Assembly: GCF_905171775.1 (NCBI RefSeq)
Contig: NC_053491.1
Location: forward strand, 403,396,838 to 403,460,837
Origin: Rana temporaria
Taxonomy: Eukaryota > Chordata > Amphibia > Anura > Ranidae
Direction of reading: 5' to 3'
DNA length: 64,000 nucleotides
A program made the position numbers and the translations under genes. A model generated the notes under the pieces. That model saw only the letters and a list, made by a program, of their open reading frames with translations. It had not been told where the DNA came from and ran no database searches. Positions 33,201 through 44,767 of this stretch are shown here, in pieces (the first letter of the stretch is position 1; every line of letters begins with the position of its first letter).

Positions 33201-34174
33201 CCCACATTTAAAACTACCCAATGTTTTTTTTTCAGGTAGCCATATTTGAGAACGATGTGACACAGAACTTTATCCTGATGACTGTGTAGTAGAAAATCTT
33301 TAAAACATCTACACCTTCTGCATGTAATCTGGGGAGTCCGTGGTACAATTTTGTTTACCTCTCCCTATGAGTAAAAACATTACATACAACTACTTGATAA
33401 ATAATATCCACATATAATGTTGCATTACCCTGTACATAGACTATGCTGCACAACCCGATCATATTCTGCCAGAATTTACCACACACACACACCTGTACAC
33501 TAGTTAGAGTGTATATATGACATACTCAGTACAAATGTTGTTTGATATTTAATTTCTGTTAGCTATTTTGGATGTGCATCATGTGGCAACTGGGCCATAT
33601 GTACACTGATATTACTTAACAATAAAAATAAAATAGCTATTGCCCATGCCTCATGGAAGTTACAACAGTGCACATGAATGAATATCAGTGGCCCAGGTAC
33701 ATATACAATTTCATACCCTGTTGCTTGCCAATGCAGGTTCAAATGATAAATTCAAGTACTTAGGCTGCCTTATTTGCTCTGAGAGAATGGTGTACAAGTC
33801 TTTTTAAGCTGTATCTTTATACCTTTGTAAGCTATCCTTGTCCTTGTCACAAAATATTTTTTCTTTATTGGAAACAGAACAATAACATAGGGGTTGAGCA
33901 TCTGTGCAGATGTTGGTCTTTGGTGTAAAGAATCCAAAGGCAGGATAGTAGACTCTGCTTTTAAAGACAAAACAATGCATGTCTGGAAGTAGCCCTGACA
34001 TTTCTTATTATCTAGCAGACTAACTAACACAGTAAGTGGCACATTATTGCAAAGGCAATCTGAGTGGTTATTTAGGACCCATGCTCCTGGTAAGCCAATG
34101 ACCACTTGACTACTCAATATTTGAACATCTAGCTTTTCCAGTATGTAAGTTTTGTAGTATTATCATTATTTGCG
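33201..34174. other. AT-rich DNA, no gene recognised
   Basis: Contains a short (AC)n at 33480-33493. The minus-strand ORF at 33770-34117 has no motif. Confidence 0.4.
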
Positions 34175-35280
34175 TGTAGCGCTACCCCCTCAGGAGCCGC
34201 TGATTGTTTTGGGATCGGTGTATTAAGTTACTTCTGTGTGATGTCTAGGGGTGAAGGTAGTGAGTAGAGCAGTAATTGAATGTCCAGCCGGTAGATGAAG
34301 TTTTCAGAATGCTTTATTTCTTGGTCCAACACGACCAACATCAACTTGAGGTAGACAGGAAAGGTTGATGAAAAAAAGTAACTTTGCGGTATCAGGCCTT
34401 GGATAAGGAAAAGCAGTCCTGCTTCTCTACAACTGTAACGGTACGTCGCTACTCTAGCCAGAGTGGGTGAAGTGCCCCCGGACAGACCTCTGCCACAGGC
34501 CTGGCAGCCGGAGCGTCACTTTAGGTTGCTGGGAGGAACAAGTCTCTGCCACTGACTTGGCTCTGATTAGATTAGGATGCCAGATGAAACCTCTGCCACA
34601 GGCTCAATGCTGACAATGTGAACAGCAGAGCGAATCCTCCCAATAGATCACGTCAGGGTCACCGGTTGACAGTGTAAGTGTACCTGTCAATGTCCGGTCA
34701 CCAGATCCCCGATGGTTTGTTCAAGCCCTTTTAGATAACCTGCCTCCGGGTTTTCCTCAAGCTGATCCCCCACCGAATGGCATACAGCCTTGGATCTCCT
34801 CAGTAGAATTGGGGACCCAGTAAGTCACTGGAGCCCCTTTGTGGCATCAGTTGCTCCATGCCAGAAGGGCCCAGAGTCTGGAACTCCGCGTAGCACGTGA
34901 CCCCAGGCCAGGTAGGCTATAGTGGTGGGGCCCGCTAAGTGCGCACACCCTAAAGGTGGGTGTCGCACCTGGAACCAGGAACCCGCGAAGAACCCAGAAC
35001 AACGGCCTCCGCCACAGAAATACCCCCTCCCAGCATACACAGCGAGGCTCAACTCCTCTCATTGGCTGCTGGGAAGAAGCGGCTCCGCCTGGATCCCTCT
35101 GGCGCCATCTGCCATCCAGAGATGAGACCGTATCTCTGGACGCACAGACTGACCCACAGGACAATCCAGGATTTGGCGACAGCCAAATTTAACAAAATTA
35201 AGAATGAGAGCAACGTATCTCTCTCATTCTCCCACTAGCTTTAGCGTAGTGCCCTTTCTGAAAGTAAAGGGGGCGCTACA
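34175..35280 (-). mobile_element. Solo LTR, family of 40880-42029
   Basis: TGTAGCGC...GCGCTACA with 4-bp flanks TGCG (34171-34174) and TGTG (35281-35284), which differ by one CpG-type C-to-T change. On the minus strand it has the same order of blocks as 40880-42029: 'gggggtatttctgtgg' TATA-like region, 'gttctgggttcttcg', 'gccactatagcctacctggcc', and 'ctgtggcagag' repeats. No internal retroviral-like coding sequence remains, so recombination between two LTRs is likely. Confidence 0.8.
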
Positions 35281-35284
35281 TGTG

Positions 35285-35668
35285 TTTACAAGCATAGTGA
35301 CAAAATGATTTTGGATAGAATGCCCAACAAGCTCGTGCAGGTGTAACCCTGGAACACACACTCAGCTTTCACAAAGTCTTTCACATTGGGGTTCCAAAGG
35401 ACACTCTATGATAGCACTATGACATGAAGGAGATACAATTCAGCTTCTGACTCTGATGTAAAGATTCATTTATAAGGTTGATTATGGGTCATAACAACCT
35501 TCTTGGTCATTATTACTGGTGCAATATTAAGTATTTTATGGAAGTGTTGAAGCTTGCCAATCCTCTACTACATCCAACAAGCTCCTAAGGGTCAGTGAGA
35601 AAGCCATTATATAAATCAACCAATAGGAATGTATGGGGAGATGAGGGCACAGGGTAAGCTTTGATACT
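35285..35668. other. Unassigned spacer
   Basis: No element ends or coding motif. Confidence 0.4.
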
Positions 35669-36050
35669 GCAACCCCTGGCAAAAAGCATGGAATCACCAC
35701 TCTTGGAAAATATTCAATCAATTGTTTAATTATGTAAAAAATAAAAATAATATAAAAAAATTACCAACGTGTCTCAAAACTATTTTCATTTAACATTTCA
35801 ACCTTCTGGCTTTAAGAAACAACAAAAAAAAAGAAAGAAAACTGTAGTCAGTTGCAACTGTTTTTGCACATGCAACTGATATGGGGTTGCATATCAGGTA
35901 AAGATACAGGGGAGATGACAGCCGTTAACTCTAATAAATGCACAATTTTATATTGACATTTTGGACACTTTTCTTACATTTGATGAAAGCAAGAGTTGGC
36001 CTTTCTAAAAAAACAGGTGCTTTTCCACACCTGGGCTTTGGGTGTTGGTA
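35669..36050 (+). mobile_element. Tc1-like fragment (one end only)
   Basis: 'aacccctggcaaaaagcatggaatcacc' resembles the terminal repeat of a Tc1-like family and is followed by AT-rich subterminal sequence. No matching right end and no transposase were found. Confidence 0.4.
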
Positions 36051-36077
36051 GTGCCTTCACACTGTAACCCTATAGAG

Positions 36078-36213
36078 CAGTGACGGCGAACCTTGGCACC
36101 CCAGATGTTTTGGAACTACATTTACCATGATGCTCAGCTACTCTGCAGAGTCCATGAGGATCATGGGAAATGTAGTTCCAAAACATCTGGGGTGCCAAGG
36201 TTCGCCATCACTG
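36078..36213. mobile_element. hAT-type MITE, 136 bp, 8-bp TSD CTATAGAG
   Basis: CAGTGACGGCGAACCTTGGC is mirrored by GCCAAGGTTCGCCATCACTG over about 45 bp. A perfect 8-bp duplication CTATAGAG lies at 36070-36077 and 36214-36221, the hAT signature. The element is almost entirely a hairpin. Confidence 0.92.
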
Positions 36214-36442
36214 CTATAGAGGTACTCTTGAGGAATGTAAGAATTGACCTTGCTGTACAAAATTGAAATGATATGCACTATGCACCTGTCAAACATGTGC
36301 TGTAAAATTGGTCCTTGGGTTTTAACTGTGCCCATGAAACCTATACCAAAAAATATAAATAAAATAAAATGATAAAATCAACATCCACAAAGCAAGGCAG
36401 CCTAGACAGTCTAGCAGAGATTTCAGATCCCAAAAACTTTAA

Positions 36443-36656
36443 GGCTGGGTTCACACTAGTGTGAGTTGGAGGCTGGCTTCCCTGCATCCAATTTGCATGA
36501 CAGGTGAGTGTGCCCGGCTCTCAATGTAGCCAGTTCACACATCTTTGTGGTGGCTGTAGAGCGGAATGCACAGGGGTTCTGTGCGTCTTTGGCTCAGTTT
36601 CAGGTCTGAATTTAGGCAAAAATGCAGGCCTGATTTGTCCCTGAAACAGGGAACGG
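36443..36656 (+). mobile_element. Harbinger-type MITE, left end only
   Basis: TAA (36440-36442) then GGCTGGGTTCACACTAG, similar to the ends of 52025-52450. The right end was not found; the hAT MITE at 36657 interrupts it or the sequence was lost. Confidence 0.45.
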
Positions 36657-37210
36657 CAGGGATGGACTGGCCATTGGGACTACAGGGAGTTTCCCAGTGG
36701 GCCGATGGCTCAGTGGGCCTTCTTCAGTGACAGTGGACCGCCACCCCCCTCCTCTTCTATGTCTCTCCCTTTCCGCAGCGCTCACCTCCTCTCCCTCCCC
36801 ACAGCACTCACCTGGGGGGGGACCAGAGGAGCAGGGGGAGGACCAGAGGGGACCAGAGGAGCAGGAGGGGCGACAGAGGAGCATGGGGGAGGGGACAGCT
36901 GACTCAACAGCTATGGCCTGGGAGTATCTCACTTCTGCCTAATCTTGTCCCATAAGGGGGGCACCGAACTGATTCTTTGCCCTGGGTGAAATAATGTCTA
37001 GCTTCCCCATTGGTACTGCCTATAAAAGAGTACCAGTACCAGCTGTTCTACTCTAATAAAGTAGAACGGCTAGTGGCTAGTGAAGGGGGAGAGGGGACTT
37101 GGGTGGCGGGAGGGGGGGCAAGAGTTGTCTGGCCACCATGGGAGAGACCTGTCAAAGTGGGCCAGTCTGGATGAAGTCCAGGGCCAAATTTTTGTCCCAG
37201 TCCAGCCCTG
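36657..37210. mobile_element. hAT-type non-autonomous element, 8-bp TSD GGGAACGG
   Basis: CAGGGATGGACTGG...CCAGTCCAGCCCTG with a perfect 8-bp duplication GGGAACGG at 36649-36656 and 37211-37218. The 554-bp interior is GC-rich and non-coding; the ORFs at 36612-36942 are incidental. Confidence 0.9.
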
Positions 37211-37239
37211 GGGAACGGCAACATTGGCATCAGGGGTTT

Positions 37240-39936
37240 GATAGCTGCTGCAAATCTTGACAAATGTCTGTGGACAGACATGCTCTTTTATCTGTCACAA
37301 AACCTCTGGCAGCACCGAATGCCTGTCAGAAAGCATTCCTGATGCAGTGCAGCCCAGCAGCTCAATTGTATACTGGGAAAGTTTTGGCCAGTGGTCTATT
37401 CTCATGACCCAGTAACCCATTGGATCGTCTACTGGAAATCTCTCCATGTCTGTTGCTCCTAGATAATCTTCCACCATATAATGCAGGTGCTGCTGATGGG
37501 ATGTGCAAGCTGAGAGTCCTGGGTGCCGAGGATTCTTTTATTTTTTACATGCATCACTTAGGCGGCCCCCTTCTCCTCTGCTCCTCCTTTGACCAACAGA
37601 AGCCACAAAACGACCTCTTCCATGAGTGACTTACCAGCGTCTGGAAAGGTGTTACATTAACTCCTCTTTAAGGTGTCCTCAAGATATTTAATCACGTGCT
37701 CCCTCTGCGAGGGCAGGATGAGTTCCAAAACTTTCCCCTTGTAACAGTGGTCAAGGAGGGTTGCCAGCCAATAATAATCCTTTTCCTTGATGACACAAAT
37801 TCTCAGGTCCTTTCACAGGCTTTGAAGAAAAAGGGAACCCATGCACTGCAGGTTTGCAGAGGCATGAGAAGCAGAGTCCTTGGGGTCACTGAGGATTACA
37901 CTATCTGTAACTACCTCCCCCAGCCATGTACTGCTCCCAAGGTTTCTAGGGACTAAAACCCATCTCTTAAGATTTGACGTATATGTTCTTCTGCTTCAAT
38001 GCCTCCAAAACTGACAGAATCCTCCTCCCTCTCCTCTTGTGTGTTTTGTGGCAACGCAAGAATGGTGTCTGCATAAGTCCTCCTCTTCCTCCCACTGCTC
38101 TGACTTGAGTGCCCTGTCCATAATGCCACGCAGAGTATGCTCCAGCAGGAACACAAGAGGGATTATGTCACTGATGCATTCATTGTCACACCATCCTTGT
38201 TGCCTCCTCAAATGATGACAGTACAGTGCATGCATCCTTTATCAGCTGCTATTGGGGTCTGAAAAAAAAAGCCAAGCACCCCTGAGCCTGTCCTTGTGCC
38301 ATACTCAGGCAGTCACTCGTTGATGGCCCTCTGCTGCATGTGCAGCCACTGAAGCACTCCCAAAGTTAAGTTCCACCTGGCGGGCATGTCACAAATCAGG
38401 CAGTTTATGAGCAGGTGGAATTCTCGTTGATGGAACACTGGTTGTGCATGACTGTCTGAAATGGCTATAGACACTTCTGGCATGCCTTAAAAGAACTTGC
38501 AAACATGGGTACCTGTTTATGAAACGCTGCACCACCAAATTGAGGACATATGCCAGGCATGGCACATGTGTCAACTTTCCCTGTCAGAGGGCAGACAGAA
38601 GGTTAGTGCCATTATCACACACCACCATTCCTGGCTCAAGCTTCCATTGCATGAACCACCTCTGACCCTGCCCCTGCAAAGCTGAAAGAATCTCTGCTCC
38701 AGTGTGGCTCCTGTCCCATTGACAGACCAGCTGAAGCACTGCATGGCATTGTTTAGCCTGACTTTTTGAATAGCCCCTTGAACGCTTAGGGGGTACTGGT
38801 GGTTCATAGGACAATTCAGCAGAGGAGGGCATGGAGGAGAAGGGAGGGGTGGAGCTGATAGATATTGCATCATCACCACCAGCTGTATGGAGACATGGCG
38901 GCAAAACAAGTTCTAGCACTGAGCCCTGTCCTGCATCCTTCCGAGTTGCAAACAGAGTTACCCAGTGTACTGTGAACTAACTATATTGTCCCTGACTATG
39001 CTTGCTAGACCACGTGTCAGCAGTAAGGCGAACCTTGCTGCTGACTGCCTTGACCAACGATGCCAAAACCTTGCCTTCCACGTGATGGTACAGAGCTGGA
39101 GTGGCTTTACATGCAAAAATAGCGACTGGGAACCTGTCATTGTGGTACAACACATTTTGAAAATTCACAGAAGGGGGCAGAATCCACCAAATGGAAAGGC
39201 AGGAGTTGTAAAGCCAGCAATTTGGACAAGCTTGAATTTGGATGCATGTGGGTGGCAGGGAGTGTTTTTTTTTTATGCAGGAGCTGGGGCAGACACATTT
39301 TCCTGCTCTTTTCTACAGCTGGTGGTGTGATGCTGGCAAACGTGTTGCAAGGACCTGTGACACCCCCATGCTATACCATCATCCATGTCAGTGGAGGCTT
39401 CCAAGAGGTCTTCAGATATAGTGGGGATAGACCTAAAAGGTGAGGAGTGAGGAGGAGAATAATTGTGTCCCCTTTGTGTGGCTTCCAGGTGTTCTTGCCA
39501 ATGGGCTGAGCGGTGGGAGGTTAAATTCATTTGAAAGCATGTGATACCCAAATGGCTGGTGTTTTTGCCACGTTTGATCTGCTTGTGGCAGAGATTGCTA
39601 AAAATGTGCTAACATTCACTCATCCACGCATGATGCTGGGGCTATAGCAGGAAGAGCTGTGGACAAGGAGGCAGAATAAGCTGCTCTGGCAGTTGCTGTG
39701 GACTGTGCACTAGTCTCAGCCTGGGTGATAGAGGATGATGAGGATGAGGTTTGTTTAGGAAGCCAGTCCACCACCTCCCCTGCATGCTATGGCTGGATGG
39801 GATGGACAACACTATACTGAGAAAAACATGCCCTGCTTGAAGACGGACCACGTCCACCTTTGCTTGTGAACACAGACACTTTTGGCCCCCTCATAGTGAC
39901 ATGGGAAATTCTGCCTCTATTTGTTGATCTCCCAGA
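37240..39936 (-). pseudogene. hAT transposase remnant, many frameshifts
   Basis: Scattered conserved blocks on the minus strand appear in the right order for a hAT transposase. They are a possible N-terminus near 39936, KVRLTADTWSSKH (about 39000), MVVCDNGTNLLSAL (38600), THVPCLAYVLNLVVQRF (38560), HTLRGIMDRAL (38130) and the hATC dimerisation region DPMGYWVMRIDHWPKLSQYTIELLGC (37430) followed by a TDKR-like end (37280). They lie in different frames, so the gene is dead and old. A BED zinc finger was not recognised. Confidence 0.75.
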
Positions 39937-40209
39937 CATGATGGGGGGGGGGGTCTTATTGCTTAAATTTAATAGATACTGGGAAATGTGTAATTGGATG
40001 CATTTTATTCAACAAAAAGCAGTATTTGGTGCACTTTAAATTGAGAACTTCACTGGCAGAAATGTAAAAACTATAAAAATAAATAAAAATAAACACCTAT
40101 GAACAGCAACACAGTCAGAAAAACTGACAATTTTAAAAAGGGGCAGGCACTTGAAAAATAAATAAATATGCAGCAACCAAAAGAAAAAAAAAGGGGGTAT
40201 GTAGCACTG

Positions 40210-40480
40210 TATACATTACTAAATGTTACAGTATGCAATGTTGTGTTAAACGCTGTACTACACTAACATTACACTGACACTACACTATACTCACACTATA
40301 CTCACACACTATGCTGGCACTACACTGACACACTACACTATACTCACACTACACTAATACTGCACTAACATACTACATTCAGAGTCACTAACACACTATA
40401 CTGACACTACACTATACTCACACTATACTCAGACTGCACAAACACTACACTGACACTCTACATTCAGAGTCACAATAGCA
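40210..40480 (-). repeat. CAGTGTAGTG-type minisatellite in hAT leader
   Basis: Irregular tandem repetition of 'acactacactgac/actcacactatact' (plus strand). It lies upstream (minus strand) of the hAT remnant and parallels the array at 61970-62250. Confidence 0.75.
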
Positions 40481-40549
40481 CACTAACTCACTAGTAGCAA
40501 AAAGAGCCCTGTTCCATCTATCTGCACTGCAACAACACACTTCAAAATG

Positions 40550-40800
40550 TTCCTGTGAGAAGGAACATTTTATAGTGTGGGCACTGAGCCATGATTGGGC
40601 AAAATGATGAGGACTTTGTCCAATCATGGCTCTGACTGTGCTCTGTGCCCTGACTGGACAAAGCCTACACCTGACCAGCAGTCAAGTGCATTGCTTCATC
40701 CAATTAGGATCCTAGAATGCACTGTGCAGCATGCAGTGTATTGTGCGGCCCTCAGCTGGCGAGCATTCTTTTGAGCATCCCACAAATTTGGTTGTTCGCC
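40550..40800 (-). promoter_or_regulatory. Probable hAT promoter region (CCAAT, TATA)
   Basis: On the minus strand, repeated 'ccaatcatggctc/ccaattagg' CCAAT-like sites precede 'cactataaaatg' (about 40570-40580), then the minisatellite, then the hAT remnant. The same order appears at 61740-61960 on the plus strand. Confidence 0.45.
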
Positions 40801-40879
40801 GCATAGTTCAATGAAGCCACTCCGCTAACACTTGTCTTGCAGTTGCGGTGTGGTCCATTCGGCAATTTAAAAAACAGAG

Positions 40880-42029
40880 TGTAGCGCCTATGTACTTTAC
40901 AGAACTGGTGCTAGTTAAATTTAAGGGTAGATCAGAGTATAGTTAAACTCTGATCCAGATTGTTAGTAGCAAAATGCGGTCTCTGTCTCAGCTTGGCTGT
41001 GCTGTGAGCCCATTCTGCTGTGCTTGGGTGTTCTTCCAGCCCCGGTGCTGCAGGTGGCAGCACTGGAGTCAAGGTTTGGGTGCTCTTTCCCAGCAGCCAA
41101 TCACAAGGGTTTGTCCTCGCTGTGCATGCTGGAGAGGGGTATTTATGAGGCAGACGCCATTTGTTCTGGGTTCTTCTTCGTGCAGTGTGGCACACAACTT
41201 TAAGGTGGCCACATCATGGCGCCCCGGCGTTATGGCCTACCTGGCCAGGGCATTCGTGCTACACGGTGTTCCTGTTTCTGGGGCCCTGCTGGCCCAGAGC
41301 ATCTGAACAGTGACGGGGGCCCAGTGAGTGACTGGGTTCCCACTTTGAAGATCCCAAGCTGTACTGCTGTTCATTGGGGGTCTGTCTGAGGAGCGCCATT
41401 AAGAGGCTGGCGGTCCAAAAGGGCCTAGACAAACCACTGGGGATCGAGGTAGCCGGACACTAAGGGATTGATCACCTGTCAGTCGGTACCTGGGCGACAA
41501 GTTGAAGGAGATCCAGGCGTAAATCATTTAAGGAGGCATATCTCCAAGAATTCAACCCAGAGGGGACCTGTGGCAGAGGTATCTTTCTGAGGCTCATTGA
41601 GAGGGGTCTGTGGCAGAGACTTTCTCCCAAGTTCAAGTTCACCTAGGAGGGTCTGTGGCATTGACTTTATCCTACAATTGTCCGAGTGATACTCAGGCTG
41701 CCAGGTCAGTGAGAGAGGCCTGTCCGGGTACACTAAACCCATTCCGGCGAGAGTGGTGATAAGAAGTGTTATGTTTGGGAGCAGGACTGTTTCCTATCAT
41801 TACGCCTGAATCTGCTATTCTCCTATCTTCTTCAGCTTTACTTTCCTCACCACAAGTTTACAGTTTTTACCCGGCTGGGTAATAAAGAGCACAGCAAAGA
41901 GCACCTGTCTGGACATTCCTTTACTTCTACTACATGCAATACGCATCATTCACCCCTAGGAATTTCGGAGGAGCCACCAGGTAACACGCTGCCCAAAGAT
42001 CCAGCAGCTCCACTGGGGGTAATGCTACA
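40880..42029 (+). mobile_element. Solo LTR, 4-bp TSD AGAG
   Basis: TGTAGCGCC...GGTAATGCTACA with an exact AGAG duplication at 40876-40879 and 42030-42033. Internal LTR landmarks are a TATA-like 'gaggggtatttatgagg' near 41133 and an 'aataaagagc' polyadenylation signal near 41880. Length 1150 bp. The short target and TG..CA ends fit a Gypsy- or ERV-type retroelement; which one cannot be told without internal sequence. Confidence 0.88.
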
Positions 42030-42039
42030 AGAGTAAACC

Positions 42040-42177
42040 AAAATAAAAAAAAGCAGGTTCAGTAGCACCTCCTGAATGCCTGTCAGTCGCTGCTATACTA
42101 CGCTCTGAAAACAGATCCACTGCAGATCGCTTTTCAGAGAGTGGTAAGCATTAACACTAATGTGAAAAGGACCTAAG
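42040..42177. mobile_element. MITE right-end fragment
   Basis: 'ctaatgtgaaaaggaccta' at 42160-42178 has the form of a Harbinger MITE right end (compare 6018-6032). Its left part is missing. Confidence 0.3.
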
Positions 42178-42179
42178 GG

Positions 42180-42648
42180 GTCCCTTTAGAAGTTAGACTG
42201 TGTGCTGCAGGTGAGGATACCTGTTTCTCATTGTTATTGCTGCTTTCCAAAATTACTTTAAATGTAAAGGTTTGCATTAAATAAATGGTATAAAGATTTT
42301 ATAAAGCCTAAAAGTTTCTTCGTATATTGTACACTGATAGAAAAAATAAAAAAAAACCTTACGTAATAGTACCATGGTTAGAACAATTTGATTTATTTTA
42401 GATAAATCCACTTTTAAAAAGTCTAATTATTTTAGAAGCTAGGAAAGCATCTTTTACCATTTGTTTTATTGTCAATCGGCTGTCATTTCCAGCGTCTCGA
42501 ATGACTGCCACAAAACAATAGAAGTTCTTCATATCTTTCCTTATTTGCATCAGGTTTGAGGTCAAACTTCTTCAAGAAGTTGGAGAAGAAAATTACAAGC
42601 GATAAAATATAACTTTGAACATCTAGTCACGGATGAATTCTAGCAGTC
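42180..42648. other. Low-copy-looking non-coding DNA
   Basis: No element signature. It continues at 47426 after the Penelope-like insertion and may be constrained sequence. Confidence 0.3.
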
Positions 42649-42828
42649 TACATGCCAGATGGTGAATAAAGGGGAGGTGTACCGCGCTTAGGAGAGAATA
42701 TGTGAGGGTGGAGCAATGAACTAGGGTGGTGTCAGTATTATAAATAACTCAGAGACGGTGAGTGTGAATGTAACTGGAGACTGCAGCCCCCCTAATAAGT
42801 AATCCCCTAGGGGATACAAACTAAACTA

Positions 42829-43496
42829 AATTAAAAAAATGGAAGGGGTAGTGGCGCTGTCTAGAATAGAGGCTGAATGTACCAATGAGGTACGGATGTG
42901 ACTTGTATGTGATCAAACTAAGTGAAAAGAATACAAGTACCTGAGTGTGATAATATGTGATGGCCTAATTGGCATATAATATACACTCTGAAAGTTGTAC
43001 AACAAATGTGCAAAAAAATGGCTAAGAGCCGCAAAGGTGGTCACTCAGTGTGTGAACTGTAAGTTAAGTGATGCCACAAAATTACAAACTTAGATATATC
43101 AGATAAACCGTGATCATTAATCAGTGATAAATGAAATCAAAAAATATATATGTACCGGCGTGGTGGTGAATACCAATAAGTATGTAACTTAGCAATAAAT
43201 GCAGTGAGGCTATAACAAAATAAAAATAAGAGTGGATAGATGCATAAGTCCAATGATTAAATATAGCAGCCACACTATACAGTCCACGTAATGTCAAAAA
43301 ATAAAAATAAAAATAAAAATAAAAATATTAATATTAATGAAAATAAACATAACTTAAAAAGAATATATGTTTAGATAAGTGTCCGTGAGCTGGTGCACCC
43401 ACGAAGGGTGATAAATCACAAAAAATGCAGTGGTGGATTCGCACAGTGCTCCGGTGCTCCCCTCCTGGGTCCCTACTCACCAAAGGCACTCACCCC
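42829..43496 (-). repeat. Left arm of 668-bp inverted repeat
   Basis: Reverse complement of 46744-47411, apparently near identical: 'ggaaggggtagtggcgctg', the (AAATA)n run at 43303-43327 and 'gtgcaccagctcacgg' all mirrored. It joins the reverse transcriptase ORF abruptly at 43497. Confidence 0.88.
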
Positions 43497-44767
43497 GGAA
43501 AAACTACTATGTACAAACCAAGGGTGTGGCGATGGGGGCTCGTTATGCCCCCAGTGTTGCCAACCTGCTGATGGACTGTTGGGAGGACGAACATATATAT
43601 AGTCAAAATATTCCCCAGATTAGATTGTACAGGCGGTACATTGACGATCTTATCATTTTATGGGACGGAACAACTGATATGTTCGAAAATTTCCTACAAG
43701 ATCTGGACACCAACAGGTATGGCCTCACCTTTACCGGGAAGCACAATATGGAATGCATAGATTACCTTGACCTTCAGATCTATAAACAAGGATCTAAGTT
43801 ACATACAAGAACACACTTTAAATCCACGGACCGTAATGGATACATTCCATCAACAAGTTGTCATCACCCACGCTGGAAAGCCAATATACCCAAAGGGCAA
43901 ATGATGAGACTCCGGAGGAACTGCAGTTCCATCACAGACTACATGGCCCAAGCAGACATAATTGTTGACCGATTTAAGGAGAAGGGATATAAGGAAGAAC
44001 ATCTGGTAAAACTAAAAGCTGAAGTTCTAAACATGGATAGAAGTTCCATGCTGTCACTCAAAAAGAAGAGAAAAAATAACAAAACAGATGTGGCATTTAT
44101 TACCGGCTTTAATTCCCAATATAAAGACTTCGAACATATCATCAAAAAATATTGGCCGATCTTGCAAGAAGACCATGCCCTTATTAAAGTTTTAGGTAAA
44201 AAACCCAGCTTCATTTACAGACGTGCACCGTCGTTACGTCACCACCTGGTGCACAACGTCCTTGATCCACCACGGACTATTAGTCTTTGCCCTGAACTTA
44301 AGGGCTTTTTCAAATGCCAGCGATGCCTGGCCTGTAGGGTGAGTAAAAAACAACCCAGAAAGAAAACAAGTTTTAAATCAAGAAATGACTTCAAAGAATA
44401 TCAAATCAAGGAGCTGATCACCTGTGATACTACACACGTGACTTATGTCATCGAATGTCCGTGCCACTTACAATATGTGGGCAGAACCACCCGTCCCTTG
44501 AAAGTGAGAATACGAGAGCATATCAACAGGATCAAAGCCGGTTTTCCAAAACACCATCTCTCACGCCACTTCAAAGAATTCCACCAGCAAGACCCGACTA
44601 GTTTGATCTTTTACGGCATAGATACCATTAAAGACAACTGGAGGGGTGGCAATAAGACAACAGCCATCTCCCAAAATGAGACGGGATGGATATACCGTCT
44701 GGGCTCTTTGGCGCCCTTTGGGTTAAATAAGGATATTGACCTAAATTGCTTCTTGGCCAACCCTTAG
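43497..44767 (+). pseudogene. Penelope-like reverse transcriptase fragment + GIY-YIG endonuclease
   Basis: Penelope-like elements use a telomerase-related reverse transcriptase with a C-terminal GIY-YIG nuclease. The open frame (formally from 43430) contributes real protein only from the arm junction at 43497. It begins inside the reverse transcriptase with YVQTKGVAMGARYAPSVANL, followed by RRYIDDLIILW (motif C). The polymerase N-terminus including the first catalytic Asp is missing. A linker with a Cys cluster (FKCQRCLACR) leads to the GIY-YIG core (VTYVIECPCHLQYVGRTTR, then RIREH). About 420 residues are open without stop, against roughly twice that for a full protein. It cannot function alone. 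Confidence 0.9.

Noticed and set aside
40210..40480. CRISPR-like or satellite array in the CACTACACTGAC tract
   Set aside because: Units are irregular and short with no unique spacers; best explained as a degenerate minisatellite.
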